A stretch of DNA of 60,812 nt from a virus, in IMG/VR virus record IMGVR_UViG_3300019752_000008, positions 1-60,812 of that record; one strand, 5' to 3'. The notes below the pieces were generated by a model. That model made no database searches. It saw nothing but the letters and a program-made list of their open reading frames with translations, and was not told the origin of the DNA. The position numbers and the translations under genes are program-made. Below, in pieces: positions 1 through 9,447 of the stretch (position 1 is the first letter of the stretch; the number at the start of each line of letters is the position of its first letter).

Positions 1-43
1 CATATACCGCTCCTTGAAAACCTTTGGCTCCTGAGTTTCCTAA
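1..43. repeat. Terminal direct repeat (copy at 60770-60812)
   Basis: Bases 1-43 are identical to 60770-60812. Removing one copy keeps the fibre reading frame open across the junction, whereas simply abutting the ends would break it. This supports a circular or circularly permuted molecule of about 60,769 bp. The overlap lies inside a 147-bp tandem repeat, so it could also be an assembly join that lost or gained repeat copies. Confidence 0.85.
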
Positions 44-748
44 TGATAAATCTATGTAGGTTACTGAATTGTCTGTAGTGTCTAGTATGGCTGTTATACC
101 ATGATGTACGCCATTATTATCTGGCACATAATACACATATCTGCCGTCATATACCGCTCCTTGAAAACCTTTGGCTCCTGAGTTACCTGCACTTACTGGT
201 CTTTCAGACTGATTAATTAGATTTCTATATCGTATAGAACCATATTTTTTTAAACTCGCTACTCCATCAAGAGAAGTTTTAAAGTCACTTTTTTTTGCAT
301 TATGTCTTGAATTTATCAAATCCGTTTCAGACACTCCACTTTCAGCCCAATCTTCATTATCCTCTGATGGTTCAGAAGTTGTCACATCTGCCAAGTTTAC
401 ATTTAGTATCCATATTTTGTTTTTATGCTTTGCACTTGCAGGCTTATTTAATACTCCCACAAGTGACGAATATAGTCCTTTGTAATGAGCAGATGACAAT
501 GCAACATTTGCTGAATCTTCTGCCTTTATTGCATTTTCATTAACTTCTTCTATTGCTGGATTCATTTTTCCTATTGTATGATTAATTTCATCTACTGCAT
601 CATTAAATTCCCCCGCCCTTTTAGGGAACCCATCTTCTGATGCGAAATGCTGTATGTTTTCTGGTTGATTTTTTGAACCTACCACTATTTCTTTTCCTGC
701 TTCTGTAGGACTTACTGTTGTCGTTATTACTGGTATCTCTTCTGCCAT
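1..748 (-). CDS. Tail fibre with tandem repeats, N-terminal part
   Basis: The start is the ATG at 748, behind AAGGAT. The frame is open to base 1 and continues, after the 43-bp overlap, into 60812-60363, giving about 384 residues. Roughly the first 190 residues are non-repetitive and contain a helical stretch (around residues 45-80). Then a 49-residue repeat begins, rich in Gly, Tyr and Val with a YDGRYVYYVP core and a DTTDNSV segment. The position downstream of the tape measure and tail-tip genes fits a receptor-binding fibre. The repeat resembles beta-propeller or beta-solenoid type repeats, which is inference. Confidence 0.75.
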   Translation of the reverse strand, partial: MAEEIPVITTTVSPTEAGKEIVVGSKNQPENIQHFASEDGFPKRAGEFNDAVDEINHTIGKMNPAIEEVNENAIKAEDSANVALSSAHYKGLYSSLVGVLNKPASAKHKNKIWILNVNLADVTTSEPSEDNEDWAESGVSETDLINSRHNAKKSDFKTSLDGVASLKKYGSIRYRNLINQSERPVSAGNSGAKGFQGAVYDGRYVYYVPDNNGVHHGITAILDTTDNSVTYIDLSLGNSGAKGFQGAVY

Positions 749-752
749 TTTT

Positions 753-1937
753 TTATCCTTCTGTAAATTCTCTTACATCTATTTGTATATTTGATTTTGT
801 GCTATTTGACGTAAGTGTTGGAGTTGCTCTCGTTACTGCACCATACAAAACAAGAGATTGAAATACTGGGTCGTCCGTATTTTCCCCTATTGCTAGTATT
901 CTTCTATTTATTATTTTAGCCGTTACTTCTGAGTACAAGTCATACTTCGGTGTGTCTATAAATATATCCAGTTGCATAGTTCTCCATACTCTTGTCGGGT
1001 CACCCTCTCCATCAAGGACTATCTCTCCACTGTCAAGTTTTATTATCTCAGAGTCCGTCTCAGTTGGTGTAGGGACTCCATCTTTCGAGACTCCACCATC
1101 CGCAAATCTTCCAACTAAAATCTCTCCTACCTCTGGCAACTCAGCGACATTATTGACTGTCATTTTAACTATCACTTCACCTAAATAGTAAAAATCTGGG
1201 GTAAATATAACTTTCTTATTGTATTTTGGATCTTCCAATGATGAATCGAACCACTCTCTAAAACTTGTAAAGTCCAACATTATGGAGCTTTGCGTTTCTG
1301 CTACTATTTCTACATCATCTGATTTTCTTCTTATTTCTATTTTTATAGTTTCTGCTTTCACATTATACAAAACAAAAGAACTCACATTTTTTGTCTCAAA
1401 CTCTTGCCAAAACGATGTTGCGTTTTTGGATGAAGTTTTATTTATTGCTTTTGCTACAGATGCTGTTCTATTTGAAGCACCTAAATCTTTCCATTTTAGG
1501 GTTGATTCTGTTGGAATATAATAGTCGTGTCTCAGCGAAAAATCTGTCACTTCATCGAAATGTTGTGGTTGAGCATGATCTTCGTCTATAAAACTTATGG
1601 TTCCCGTGAATTTTGAAATATAGTATTTTTCACTAGACACAACATAAACTGTTGTTTCACCGCTTACGATAGGTACAGCACTTCCATCGTCTGTCGTGTC
1701 AGTTAAGGTGGTTGTATTATAGTTATTTTGTGGGTCTGCATCATTCCATATGTAGATTACTAGCTTTTTTGTGCTTGCTTTTGACTGATAAACCCTATCG
1801 TTATATTGCCTTACTACACCCGCACCGCTTATCGTTTCCGACCTACTCCAAGGTGTATTTGTAGTGCCGTCTGCATTTTCATACTCTCCTATATTGCTAT
1901 TTGATATTGTCAAGTCATAAGGAATCAAATATCTCAT
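753..1937 (-). CDS. Tail-tip or baseplate-type structural protein, unknown family
   Basis: A 394-residue protein whose start overlaps the tape-measure stop (TAATG). It is rich in beta-prone Thr, Ser, Val and Ile residues and has no signal peptide or membrane segment. I do not recognise a domain. Its place between the tape measure and the repeat-bearing fibre is where distal tail and fibre-attachment proteins lie in siphophages, so a tail-tip role is inferred from position only. Confidence 0.6.
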   Translation of the reverse strand: MRYLIPYDLTISNSNIGEYENADGTTNTPWSRSETISGAGVVRQYNDRVYQSKASTKKLVIYIWNDADPQNNYNTTTLTDTTDDGSAVPIVSGETTVYVVSSEKYYISKFTGTISFIDEDHAQPQHFDEVTDFSLRHDYYIPTESTLKWKDLGASNRTASVAKAINKTSSKNATSFWQEFETKNVSSFVLYNVKAETIKIEIRRKSDDVEIVAETQSSIMLDFTSFREWFDSSLEDPKYNKKVIFTPDFYYLGEVIVKMTVNNVAELPEVGEILVGRFADGGVSKDGVPTPTETDSEIIKLDSGEIVLDGEGDPTRVWRTMQLDIFIDTPKYDLYSEVTAKIINRRILAIGENTDDPVFQSLVLYGAVTRATPTLTSNSTKSNIQIDVREFTEG

Positions 1938-4900
1938 TATGCAACTACCTTTGTTCTGAATGGTCTTGATGTTTTCGCACTGTCCAATATTCCATTTATG
2001 GATTTAGATATATTTTCAACACTTGCAAGTCTTGCATCAATTCTTCTTAATTCCACAATTATATCTTTATTATTATTTGATGTCAAATTGTTTGTATATA
2101 TTCTATTTTCTCTTGCTGTTAATACTCTTTCGTCTTTATGAAGTTCTGCTCTGTATCCATCAAATGGTACATTTGCTAGACCGCTGTAGTGTGACCCATC
2201 TAGTGCTTTGTATCCTGCTTCTTCTAAATACCATCTTGCATTTTCTAACAGATTTTCTACCTGAGCTTCGGAATATTGATACCCTCCTAATTCTTTTATT
2301 CCGTCTGCATATGCTTTCCATGCACTCAATTCTGTATTTAATCCGCCATGAAAATCTTCTATACTATCCAATATTTCTTGATTCAGCATACTGGAATCAA
2401 ATGTACCACTCGTGTATGCACTTGTATAGAAGCCCATATGTTCTTTCATGCTCTTAAACCCCTCATCTGCGTAAGCAGTCATGAAGTCTTTTAATGCTTC
2501 TAAATTCCAAAACCTTCCCTCTTCTTGAAGCTTTGAAGCATCCATGTATTTTAACAACTCATCAAAATTCATATACTTTTTTGCATAATCTTCATATCCT
2601 ACTAGATTTGCATTTAATATGTCTCTATAATCTTCAAAAGTATCACTCATAAAATCTTCGTCTTGCAATGCTCCTGACTTTGCAAAACCTTCAAAATCTC
2701 CAGATGATATTAAATTATTCCAATTTGATATCATATCTACTGTTTTTATTTCTTGTGGGATTTCCCCCATAGATGTAAAAAATTCTATGATATTTTTATA
2801 ACCTACATTATTTGCGGACGATAAATCTGTTAAAAAGTCTGTAGTATTTACTGTTTCTAGCGATAAATATGCTAAGTTTACTCTTAAATCTTCTAGCTCT
2901 TTTGAAAATGTAGATGCTGATTCTGCCTGAAATGATTGTCTAAATGCTATCTCATCTGCTGTAGACAACAGACCACCTGCTTTAAAATCTGAAAATTCTA
3001 GCGTAGAATCTTGTGTAAGTTTTTCAGCTATTGTTCTGTTGTATTCTGCCATATTTTTAGATAATTCAGTAAGTACACCATCTGTTGATACATCTATATC
3101 TTGCCCTGATGCTGTTACGATTTGAGCTTTTAGTATTTGGTTGTCAAAATTCAACTCATTTTGCAAATATGAAAGTTCATTTACTAGCTCGCCTGTGATT
3201 TGCGTGTTGTCGCCTATATTTGCATTTTGTATATTTGTAGATAGTCCTTGAATATCTCCTATAAGTGCTTGAAGTCTTCTTGATTCTGTATCTGTTAAGT
3301 CTCCATCTTTAGCAAGTAACAACTCAGTTTCTGCTTTTTTAGCCCAAAAAGTTTGTATCAATACATCTTGAGCATCTGCACTGTCCGAAGCCCCTAATAA
3401 ACTTGCTATCGTATCATCTATAGAATTTATCATGTTGTCGAAAGTATTTGACAAGTTTCTGACTGCATCTATTGCAGTATTGAAAAATCCTAATTGTTCT
3501 TCTTGATATTTTTCTCTTAGGGAAGCCAATTCTAAAGCATTATCTCTTTCGTCATCTAAAAGTGATTTTGCTTGGTCTGAAAGTTCTGCGAATCCATCTG
3601 AAAGAAGCAATACTCTTCCATACAGCTCTTGTCCTGCCTCTGTTGAGATATCTATACCTTCTACTAGGTCTTTAAATCCGTTTGATCCTACTGGCATTGC
3701 TAAATTTAGTTTTTTAAACTCATTATTCATTTTTTGTGTAGATAATACTAGTTTGTCGTTATCATTTATAAAGTTTTCATAGTAGTTTGACATAGCATCT
3801 GATAACTCTTCAAGTCCTCCTGCTCCTAAAAGCATTTGAGATGTTAGATAAGTTGCATCCTGACCCATAAGAGATAGTTGATCTCTTAAATCATTAAACG
3901 CTTCATATGTCTCAAACACATCTTCTGCTGATGTGTTTATCATGTCTATCATTTGAACTACTGAGTTGTTTGCACCATATACTGATTCGTCATATTTTAT
4001 AATTGACTGTGTAAGTGCCTCTATCGAAACTACACCTTGTTTATTTACTATGTCAAGATATTCTGCATCTTCAAAATCATATCCTAGTCTATTTATAAAA
4101 TATTCAGCCTGCTCCATACCTGCTGAAACTCTTGTTAGCGTCTCAAACATACCCTCGCCTATCTTTTGGAAAGACTCTAAAACAGGAAAAGCCTCAAGTG
4201 CCATCTCGTCCCCTACTTTTCCAAATATGTTAGTTAAAGTTTCTTGTATCTCCTCGCCTGTTTTACCTTTTAGAGATATTTTTCCAAGTTCCACATAGAA
4301 GTCTGAAAGTTCTGCTTTTACATCTTCTGTTGCTACGTCTAATGCTCCACCTGATGTAATTACCGTGTCATATAATGATCCAAGCACTAACTCGAATTGT
4401 CTTTTTGTTTCTCTTTCTAAACCTCTTAGCTGAGTATTATAAATATTTGTTACTGAATCAGAACCAAACCATCCGCCGTCTTTTTCTATTCTAGTTAATA
4501 TTGTTTGATACGATTTACCTTGTAGATTTCCTATAGCTGCCTCTATTAGTTGAGATTGAAATGTAAGTCCTGCATCTGCTAATGTTCTTGATGTTGATGA
4601 TCCTCCCCCAAACAACCCTCCAAGTATTGTATTTGTTATTCCTCCTGTTAAGTCATTAAAGATATCTCCCGCTTGAGATATTGTTCCTAAAAATGGTGAT
4701 ATCTTATCTATTGTCCCCCATATCTTTTCTACTGTCAAATCTTGACCTGTAGAACTCTCAAAACCTACGTATCCTTCACCTACTGCAAACCCTGCTGCTT
4801 TTAAAATATTCGCTGATAGTCCACCTATTTTTTTATCTATAGATGCTAAGTGGTCTGCCATTTGCGAAGTAAGTCTATGTTGTGGCACTGCCATATCTTC

Positions 4901-7900
4901 TAGTATAGACAGTGAGTTCGATATAGATTCACTTGCTTGGTCTGAGTCACCTAGTACTGAACCTGTGCCTATATTTGCTACTTGTGAAGCGTGTGCATCG
5001 TATGATGATGATACTGATGTTGTTCCTGCTCCAAACGCTATCCCTGCTTGAGACAGTGTTGTTGCTACCATTGCAGCTACTGCTATTGCTCTTGGTATTG
5101 CTGTATATACATCACCGCTTGACATCTGATGTACTACTGCTGTTGCACCTTCAACTACTGCAAGTGCTGATTGAACCGCTTGCAGTCCTGCTGCTTCTCG
5201 ACTGCCTTGTTCAAATAAAGCTGATGATGCACCTGCTATTTGACCTATCATTTTAAGTTCGTTTTCTTTGCCTTCTACTTTATCTCTTTGATACTGTGCT
5301 GTTATATCCGCAAAGCTCATTAGTACTTGTGCTTCTTTTTTTATACCTGAATCAGATGATGATATGATTGAGTTCATATCATTTATATCATCTATTATTT
5401 TATCCATTCCTTCTAGTTTTATTTTTATAGGATCGATTCTTATTTTTTTAAACTCTGACTCTATTTTATTTATCCATTTCAAAAGGTCATTTTCTTGATC
5501 TGAGCCTTCATATATATCAAACAGTCCTGCGAACATTTCTCCTCTTGTTTCTGGACTCATACCGAACGTGTCTATATCTCTTGTTATATTTGCCACAGAT
5601 TGAGACTTAGCTATACTTTTTTCTATTTTGTCAAAATTATCAGCAAGACTTAAACTTTCTTTATTAGACTTTGCTAATTCTTTAGACATGGTTTCAAATT
5701 TAGTAATTATATTATCTGGGTCTGCTTCCTGTGCGGATATTCTCTCTGCTTCCATTTCATCTCTGAAATCTTTTAGTGTTTTTTTCTTTTTATCAGCGGT
5801 TTCTTTATTTATTTTTGCAATGTCTTTTTGTAGCTCTTTGATAAGTTCTAAAGCTTCTATTTGCTCTTTTTTGTATTCCTTTTTAGACTCTTTATCTGAC
5901 GATTGAAGTATTGCTTTGTCCGTATCAGATATAAACTTTCTTACTTTAGCTATCTCTTGATCTATCTTCCATATCTCGCCTTTTCTTTCTATAGTGGCTT
6001 CTTCGATTTTTTTTCTTACATCGTCATCAAATCCGATTGAAGCTTCCAGTTGTGTTTTCTTTTTAAGTGCCTTTACTCTTTTGTTTGCCTCTTCTATTTG
6101 CTCAGGAACATTATTTATTCTGTCTTGTATCTCGTCAAAGGCTTTATTATATGCACTTATATTTTCTATATGAGTCTGAATAAAAGACTTTTCAAGAGTG
6201 CCATATCTATCATATCCTTTCGTGATGACATCTGTAGATACTTTTATTCTATCACTTATGCTTTGCCTTTCACTTATCAGGTCGTCTCTCGAAGCACCTT
6301 TTTTATATTCTGATACTAAACTTTTTGACCAGTCTACTTTTCTTTCTTCTTGTATTGCAGTTTTATAATCATGAAATTCTTTTAATAAAACAATAACTCC
6401 TGTAATTCCAGCAGCCCATAATGTAAAAGGATTAGGAAAAGGATTTATAGCTGAAAACACATCTTTTATTTTATCTATTTTTCTTACTTTTTTTAGTGTT
6501 CCATCCGCGTTTTTGCCTGCTAGTTCCCAATATCCTGCAAATGTTTTTACACCATCTACTGCTCTTGACCCTATCTCGAACCCTGCTCTTGTTGCTTGAA
6601 AACCTTTATATGCTACAAACATCTCTATTAGTGTTTTAACATAAGGCTCTGCATCTTTTACAAACTGATATGCACTTCTAAAAGTATCTCTTATCTCTGC
6701 ACCATTTTCTTTTAGTATTTGCAACAACTCTTTTGCGGAATCTTTAATATCATCAAAAAGAGGTTTTGCAGAATCCATCATTAGCTCTTGCCACTCTGCT
6801 TTTAGCTTATCCATTGCTCTTTGATAGGTGTCTATATGTTTAAGATTCTCAAACATTTTAAGTCTATCTTTCATTACGTTATAAACTGCACCCACGCTAT
6901 CTTCTGCGTTTTTCTTTGCGTCTTTTATTGCTTTGTTTGCTTGTGTCGGAGTTCCAAATAATAATATTGCAAGTTTTGAATCTCTTGATACGTCTCCCGA
7001 AAATAACGATCTTGCTTCCTCTAATACTAGCTCTGCATTCATTCCTACTGCACTACCCATATTTGTAAGCGATGATGTTATTTCTATTGTGTTATCTATG
7101 ATATCTTGAGTTGTTTTACCAAACCCTTGACCCATCTTTAAAGCGAATCCTATTGACTGTTGAAATACACTTGAAAGCTCTGGAAAGGTTGCTGATGTCT
7201 CTTTTGCAGCATCTTTTAAGTCTAGCATTGTTTTTTGCGAAAGCGAAAGCGAAGCATTAAATCTATCAGTTCCGTTTCCTACTTCGCCTTGGCTATCTAC
7301 AAGTTTTGTATTTGTTGCTATAAGTGCGGCAAGACCAAATGAATTATTTTCTATAGTTTTGTTAAGCTCAACACCCATTCCAATAGTAGCACGATATGCA
7401 CTTACCAGTGCGTATATTCCTATTGCTAAAGTTTCCACTTGTCTTAAATGTCTTACTAATGTATTTGTTGCACTACCCGTAGCTTTTGAGTGTGCCTTTT
7501 GTGCTAAAGTTGCCTCTTTTAGCCTAGCTTTTTCTTTTTCTAGTGCAGTAGCGTATTTTTCTCCCCCTATAGCTCCTGCTTTTTTCATAGTGTTTAGTTT
7601 TTTTACTGCTGAATTATAATTATTTGTTGCTGTTGTGTTTTCGTATAACCGTTGATATTCTTCTTTTAGTGATTTTTTATTTAGTTCTGTTTCTTCTCTG
7701 GCTTTTCTTTTTGCTATTGTTTCTTTATTTAGTGATTGTATTTTTTCTTTTTGTAGCTTTTCAAGAGTGTTTGATGCCTCTTTTTCTATTTGTATTTGCT
7801 TGTCTAGCAGTGTTTCTGCTTCTGCTATTTGATTTTGTTTTGTTTTAAGTTCGCTATTTGCGAAACTTCTAATTTTATTGTTTTTTTCTTTTAATTGGTC

Positions 7901-8440
7901 TAACTCTTGTTTTATTGCCTGTTCTTGTTTTGCGTAAGTTGTTCTAATTCTGCTTGCATCTATTGCTAATAAATCTGATGTTAGTTTTTCTTTTTGTGCA
8001 ATAATCCTTTCGTTTAATTTTTTACTTTGTTCTATATCTGAAACTAAAGACGTAGATGGCATTGCTCCTGATGCTGTTGAAACTTTGTGTTGTTTCATAA
8101 GTGATTCCATCTTTTGATGATTCTTTAATTCTAGACTTTCTATTTGTTGAAGCTGTATTTTTTTGTTGTTAACTTGCTTATTAAGCTCTGTTTTTTGAGC
8201 CTTTGTGTATCCTGAAAGTGTAGTTGATAGTGTAAGTATATCTTTTCTTCTGTTGTTTGTTAATTCTTTTAAAGCAGACGTTAAATCTCTTTCGGATTTC
8301 TCCATAGTTTTATTATCTGCTTTAAAAGTATCAGCAGTTTTTTGATGGACAGACCTGTACTCTTCAAGTGTTTTACTTATTGCTTTTATATCTTTTGTTG
8401 CTAGGTCTTTTACTTTTAGCGTTGTGGTTATATCTGCCAT
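1937..8440 (-). CDS. Tail tape measure protein
   Basis: This is the largest gene, 2167 residues. It sets tail length in long-tailed phages and threads the tail lumen. The N-terminal 350 residues are Lys/Glu/Gln-rich coiled coil. Hydrophobic segments follow, for example near residues 335-365 and 680-700. A long Ala/Gly/Ser-rich stretch lies around residues 1090-1200. The start is the ATG at 8440, overlapping the stop of the chaperone gene (TGATG); an upstream TTG at 8443 is less likely. Two tail chaperone frames precede it, the usual context. At about 2.1 kaa the predicted tail would be long. Confidence 0.92.
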   Translation of the reverse strand: MADITTTLKVKDLATKDIKAISKTLEEYRSVHQKTADTFKADNKTMEKSERDLTSALKELTNNRRKDILTLSTTLSGYTKAQKTELNKQVNNKKIQLQQIESLELKNHQKMESLMKQHKVSTASGAMPSTSLVSDIEQSKKLNERIIAQKEKLTSDLLAIDASRIRTTYAKQEQAIKQELDQLKEKNNKIRSFANSELKTKQNQIAEAETLLDKQIQIEKEASNTLEKLQKEKIQSLNKETIAKRKAREETELNKKSLKEEYQRLYENTTATNNYNSAVKKLNTMKKAGAIGGEKYATALEKEKARLKEATLAQKAHSKATGSATNTLVRHLRQVETLAIGIYALVSAYRATIGMGVELNKTIENNSFGLAALIATNTKLVDSQGEVGNGTDRFNASLSLSQKTMLDLKDAAKETSATFPELSSVFQQSIGFALKMGQGFGKTTQDIIDNTIEITSSLTNMGSAVGMNAELVLEEARSLFSGDVSRDSKLAILLFGTPTQANKAIKDAKKNAEDSVGAVYNVMKDRLKMFENLKHIDTYQRAMDKLKAEWQELMMDSAKPLFDDIKDSAKELLQILKENGAEIRDTFRSAYQFVKDAEPYVKTLIEMFVAYKGFQATRAGFEIGSRAVDGVKTFAGYWELAGKNADGTLKKVRKIDKIKDVFSAINPFPNPFTLWAAGITGVIVLLKEFHDYKTAIQEERKVDWSKSLVSEYKKGASRDDLISERQSISDRIKVSTDVITKGYDRYGTLEKSFIQTHIENISAYNKAFDEIQDRINNVPEQIEEANKRVKALKKKTQLEASIGFDDDVRKKIEEATIERKGEIWKIDQEIAKVRKFISDTDKAILQSSDKESKKEYKKEQIEALELIKELQKDIAKINKETADKKKKTLKDFRDEMEAERISAQEADPDNIITKFETMSKELAKSNKESLSLADNFDKIEKSIAKSQSVANITRDIDTFGMSPETRGEMFAGLFDIYEGSDQENDLLKWINKIESEFKKIRIDPIKIKLEGMDKIIDDINDMNSIISSSDSGIKKEAQVLMSFADITAQYQRDKVEGKENELKMIGQIAGASSALFEQGSREAAGLQAVQSALAVVEGATAVVHQMSSGDVYTAIPRAIAVAAMVATTLSQAGIAFGAGTTSVSSSYDAHASQVANIGTGSVLGDSDQASESISNSLSILEDMAVPQHRLTSQMADHLASIDKKIGGLSANILKAAGFAVGEGYVGFESSTGQDLTVEKIWGTIDKISPFLGTISQAGDIFNDLTGGITNTILGGLFGGGSSTSRTLADAGLTFQSQLIEAAIGNLQGKSYQTILTRIEKDGGWFGSDSVTNIYNTQLRGLERETKRQFELVLGSLYDTVITSGGALDVATEDVKAELSDFYVELGKISLKGKTGEEIQETLTNIFGKVGDEMALEAFPVLESFQKIGEGMFETLTRVSAGMEQAEYFINRLGYDFEDAEYLDIVNKQGVVSIEALTQSIIKYDESVYGANNSVVQMIDMINTSAEDVFETYEAFNDLRDQLSLMGQDATYLTSQMLLGAGGLEELSDAMSNYYENFINDNDKLVLSTQKMNNEFKKLNLAMPVGSNGFKDLVEGIDISTEAGQELYGRVLLLSDGFAELSDQAKSLLDDERDNALELASLREKYQEEQLGFFNTAIDAVRNLSNTFDNMINSIDDTIASLLGASDSADAQDVLIQTFWAKKAETELLLAKDGDLTDTESRRLQALIGDIQGLSTNIQNANIGDNTQITGELVNELSYLQNELNFDNQILKAQIVTASGQDIDVSTDGVLTELSKNMAEYNRTIAEKLTQDSTLEFSDFKAGGLLSTADEIAFRQSFQAESASTFSKELEDLRVNLAYLSLETVNTTDFLTDLSSANNVGYKNIIEFFTSMGEIPQEIKTVDMISNWNNLISSGDFEGFAKSGALQDEDFMSDTFEDYRDILNANLVGYEDYAKKYMNFDELLKYMDASKLQEEGRFWNLEALKDFMTAYADEGFKSMKEHMGFYTSAYTSGTFDSSMLNQEILDSIEDFHGGLNTELSAWKAYADGIKELGGYQYSEAQVENLLENARWYLEEAGYKALDGSHYSGLANVPFDGYRAELHKDERVLTARENRIYTNNLTSNNNKDIIVELRRIDARLASVENISKSINGILDSAKTSRPFRTKVVA

Positions 8441-8880
8441 CAATCTTCCTTTTTATTATTGTAATATTCACTTAGACATTCATCTAAGTATTCTATTGCC
8501 CATCTTATATCATCTAGGTCTGTGAGTTCCATAAATTCATCTTTGTAGTTCAAATAAGACAGATTTATTTCCGCCCTATCTAATCCAGCAAACCCCATCA
8601 TTGAACTTTTAAATTTACTTGATGCTTTGCTTATGAAAAACATAGCTTCTTGTGATTTTAGCTGTGTTGGGATTGGTGGTGAAGAATCTTCAAGCCTCTT
8701 ATTGAATCTTTCAAGTTCTTCACCTTTTAATCTTTTTCTTTTTCTATCTGCTGTTTTACTTAGTCCAGCATATATGTTTATATTCTCACTTGATTTCCAT
8801 TCTATATAAAGGGCTAGTTCTTTTCCAGATAAGTGCTCTGTCTTGAAAGTGCTTTGTCTACAAAAAGAGACTTCTCCCAT
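8440..8880 (-). CDS. Tail assembly chaperone, frameshift extension (GT-type)
   Basis: A 146-codon frame that overlaps the preceding chaperone gene by 67 nt in the -1 frame. Its ATG at 8880 has no Shine-Dalgarno sequence, and its first 20 or so codons lie wholly inside the upstream gene. It is therefore more likely translated as a -1 frameshift fusion, as in lambda G-GT. The unique part is charged and helical. It stops at the tape-measure ATG. Confidence 0.7.
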   Translation of the reverse strand: MGEVSFCRQSTFKTEHLSGKELALYIEWKSSENINIYAGLSKTADRKRKRLKGEELERFNKRLEDSSPPIPTQLKSQEAMFFISKASSKFKSSMMGFAGLDRAEINLSYLNYKDEFMELTDLDDIRWAIEYLDECLSEYYNNKKED

Positions 8881-9344
8881 TCTGTAAGAGCATTATAGTC
8901 ATCACTATCTTTTACCCCATAAAACTCTGCTAGTTTATCTGCCTTCTCAGAAGTAGATAAATCTTTTAAATCACCTAATGTTGTAAAATCTCTTGCTTTT
9001 AATTTTGTAATCATTTTATTGTTATCATAAAAATCCAAGTCTTTAGATTTGTTTGTATCTAAGTCTATAAGGTGAGTGATTTTTCTTGCTACAAGCAGTG
9101 CAAATTCCATATAAATCTCTGGATTGTTTTCTCTCTCATCTAAATCCATATCTAGTAATTTTGGGTCAACAAAATCACATATCATATTTATTCCAAATCC
9201 TGTAGAAACTTTATCAGCCTCATCACCTGTATCAATACCAACTATACTAAGTATAATTGATGGTGTATTTTCATCTGGTCTATTTGTTACTGTTTTGTAC
9301 GCTTCTCTCATCTCTTTTGGGAATTTTTTTAATTCTTTTAACAT
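8814..9344 (-). CDS. Tail assembly chaperone (G-type)
   Basis: A 176-residue acidic protein just downstream of the tail tube gene and upstream of the tape measure, the standard place for the chaperone that coats the tape measure during tail assembly. The ATG at 9344 is preceded by two copies of an AAAGGAT ribosome site. I see no catalytic motif; the assignment rests on position, size and the overlapping -1 frame. Confidence 0.72.
   Translation of the reverse strand: MLKELKKFPKEMREAYKTVTNRPDENTPSIILSIVGIDTGDEADKVSTGFGINMICDFVDPKLLDMDLDERENNPEIYMEFALLVARKITHLIDLDTNKSKDLDFYDNNKMITKLKARDFTTLGDLKDLSTSEKADKLAEFYGVKDSDDYNALTEWEKSLFVDKALSRQSTYLEKN
8817..8826 (-). other. Candidate -1 frameshift site in tail chaperone genes
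   Basis: Near the end of the G-type frame the zero-frame codons are CTG GAA AAG AAC TAG. Slipping back one base at A-AAG enters the GT frame two codons before the stop, joining the two chaperone parts. This is not a canonical X-XXY-YYZ heptamer (GGAAAAG), so the exact slip point is uncertain. Confidence 0.45.
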
Positions 9345-9345
9345 T

Positions 9346-9389
9346 TTTTTATCCTTTTATTTATTTGTTTTTATCCTTTTATTTATTTG
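9346..9389 (-). repeat. Perfect 22-bp tandem duplication containing an RBS
   Basis: Two adjacent identical 22-bp units (9346-9367 and 9368-9389), each containing AAAGGAT when read on the minus strand, lie directly before the chaperone ATG. The nearer copy is the working ribosome site. Behind them a GTGGGG/CCCCAC dyad and an ACACT/AGTGT hairpin fill the gap to the tail tube gene. Confidence 0.9.
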
Positions 9390-9447
9390 TTTTACACTAT
9401 AAAGTGTGGGGTACAAATACGGTGGATTTACCAAACCCCACTACTTT

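Noticed and set aside
2023-7848. Several open frames on the plus strand opposite the tape measure gene
   Set aside because: They are low-complexity Leu/Phe/Ser-rich mirrors of a Lys/Glu/Asp-rich gene, without ribosome sites.
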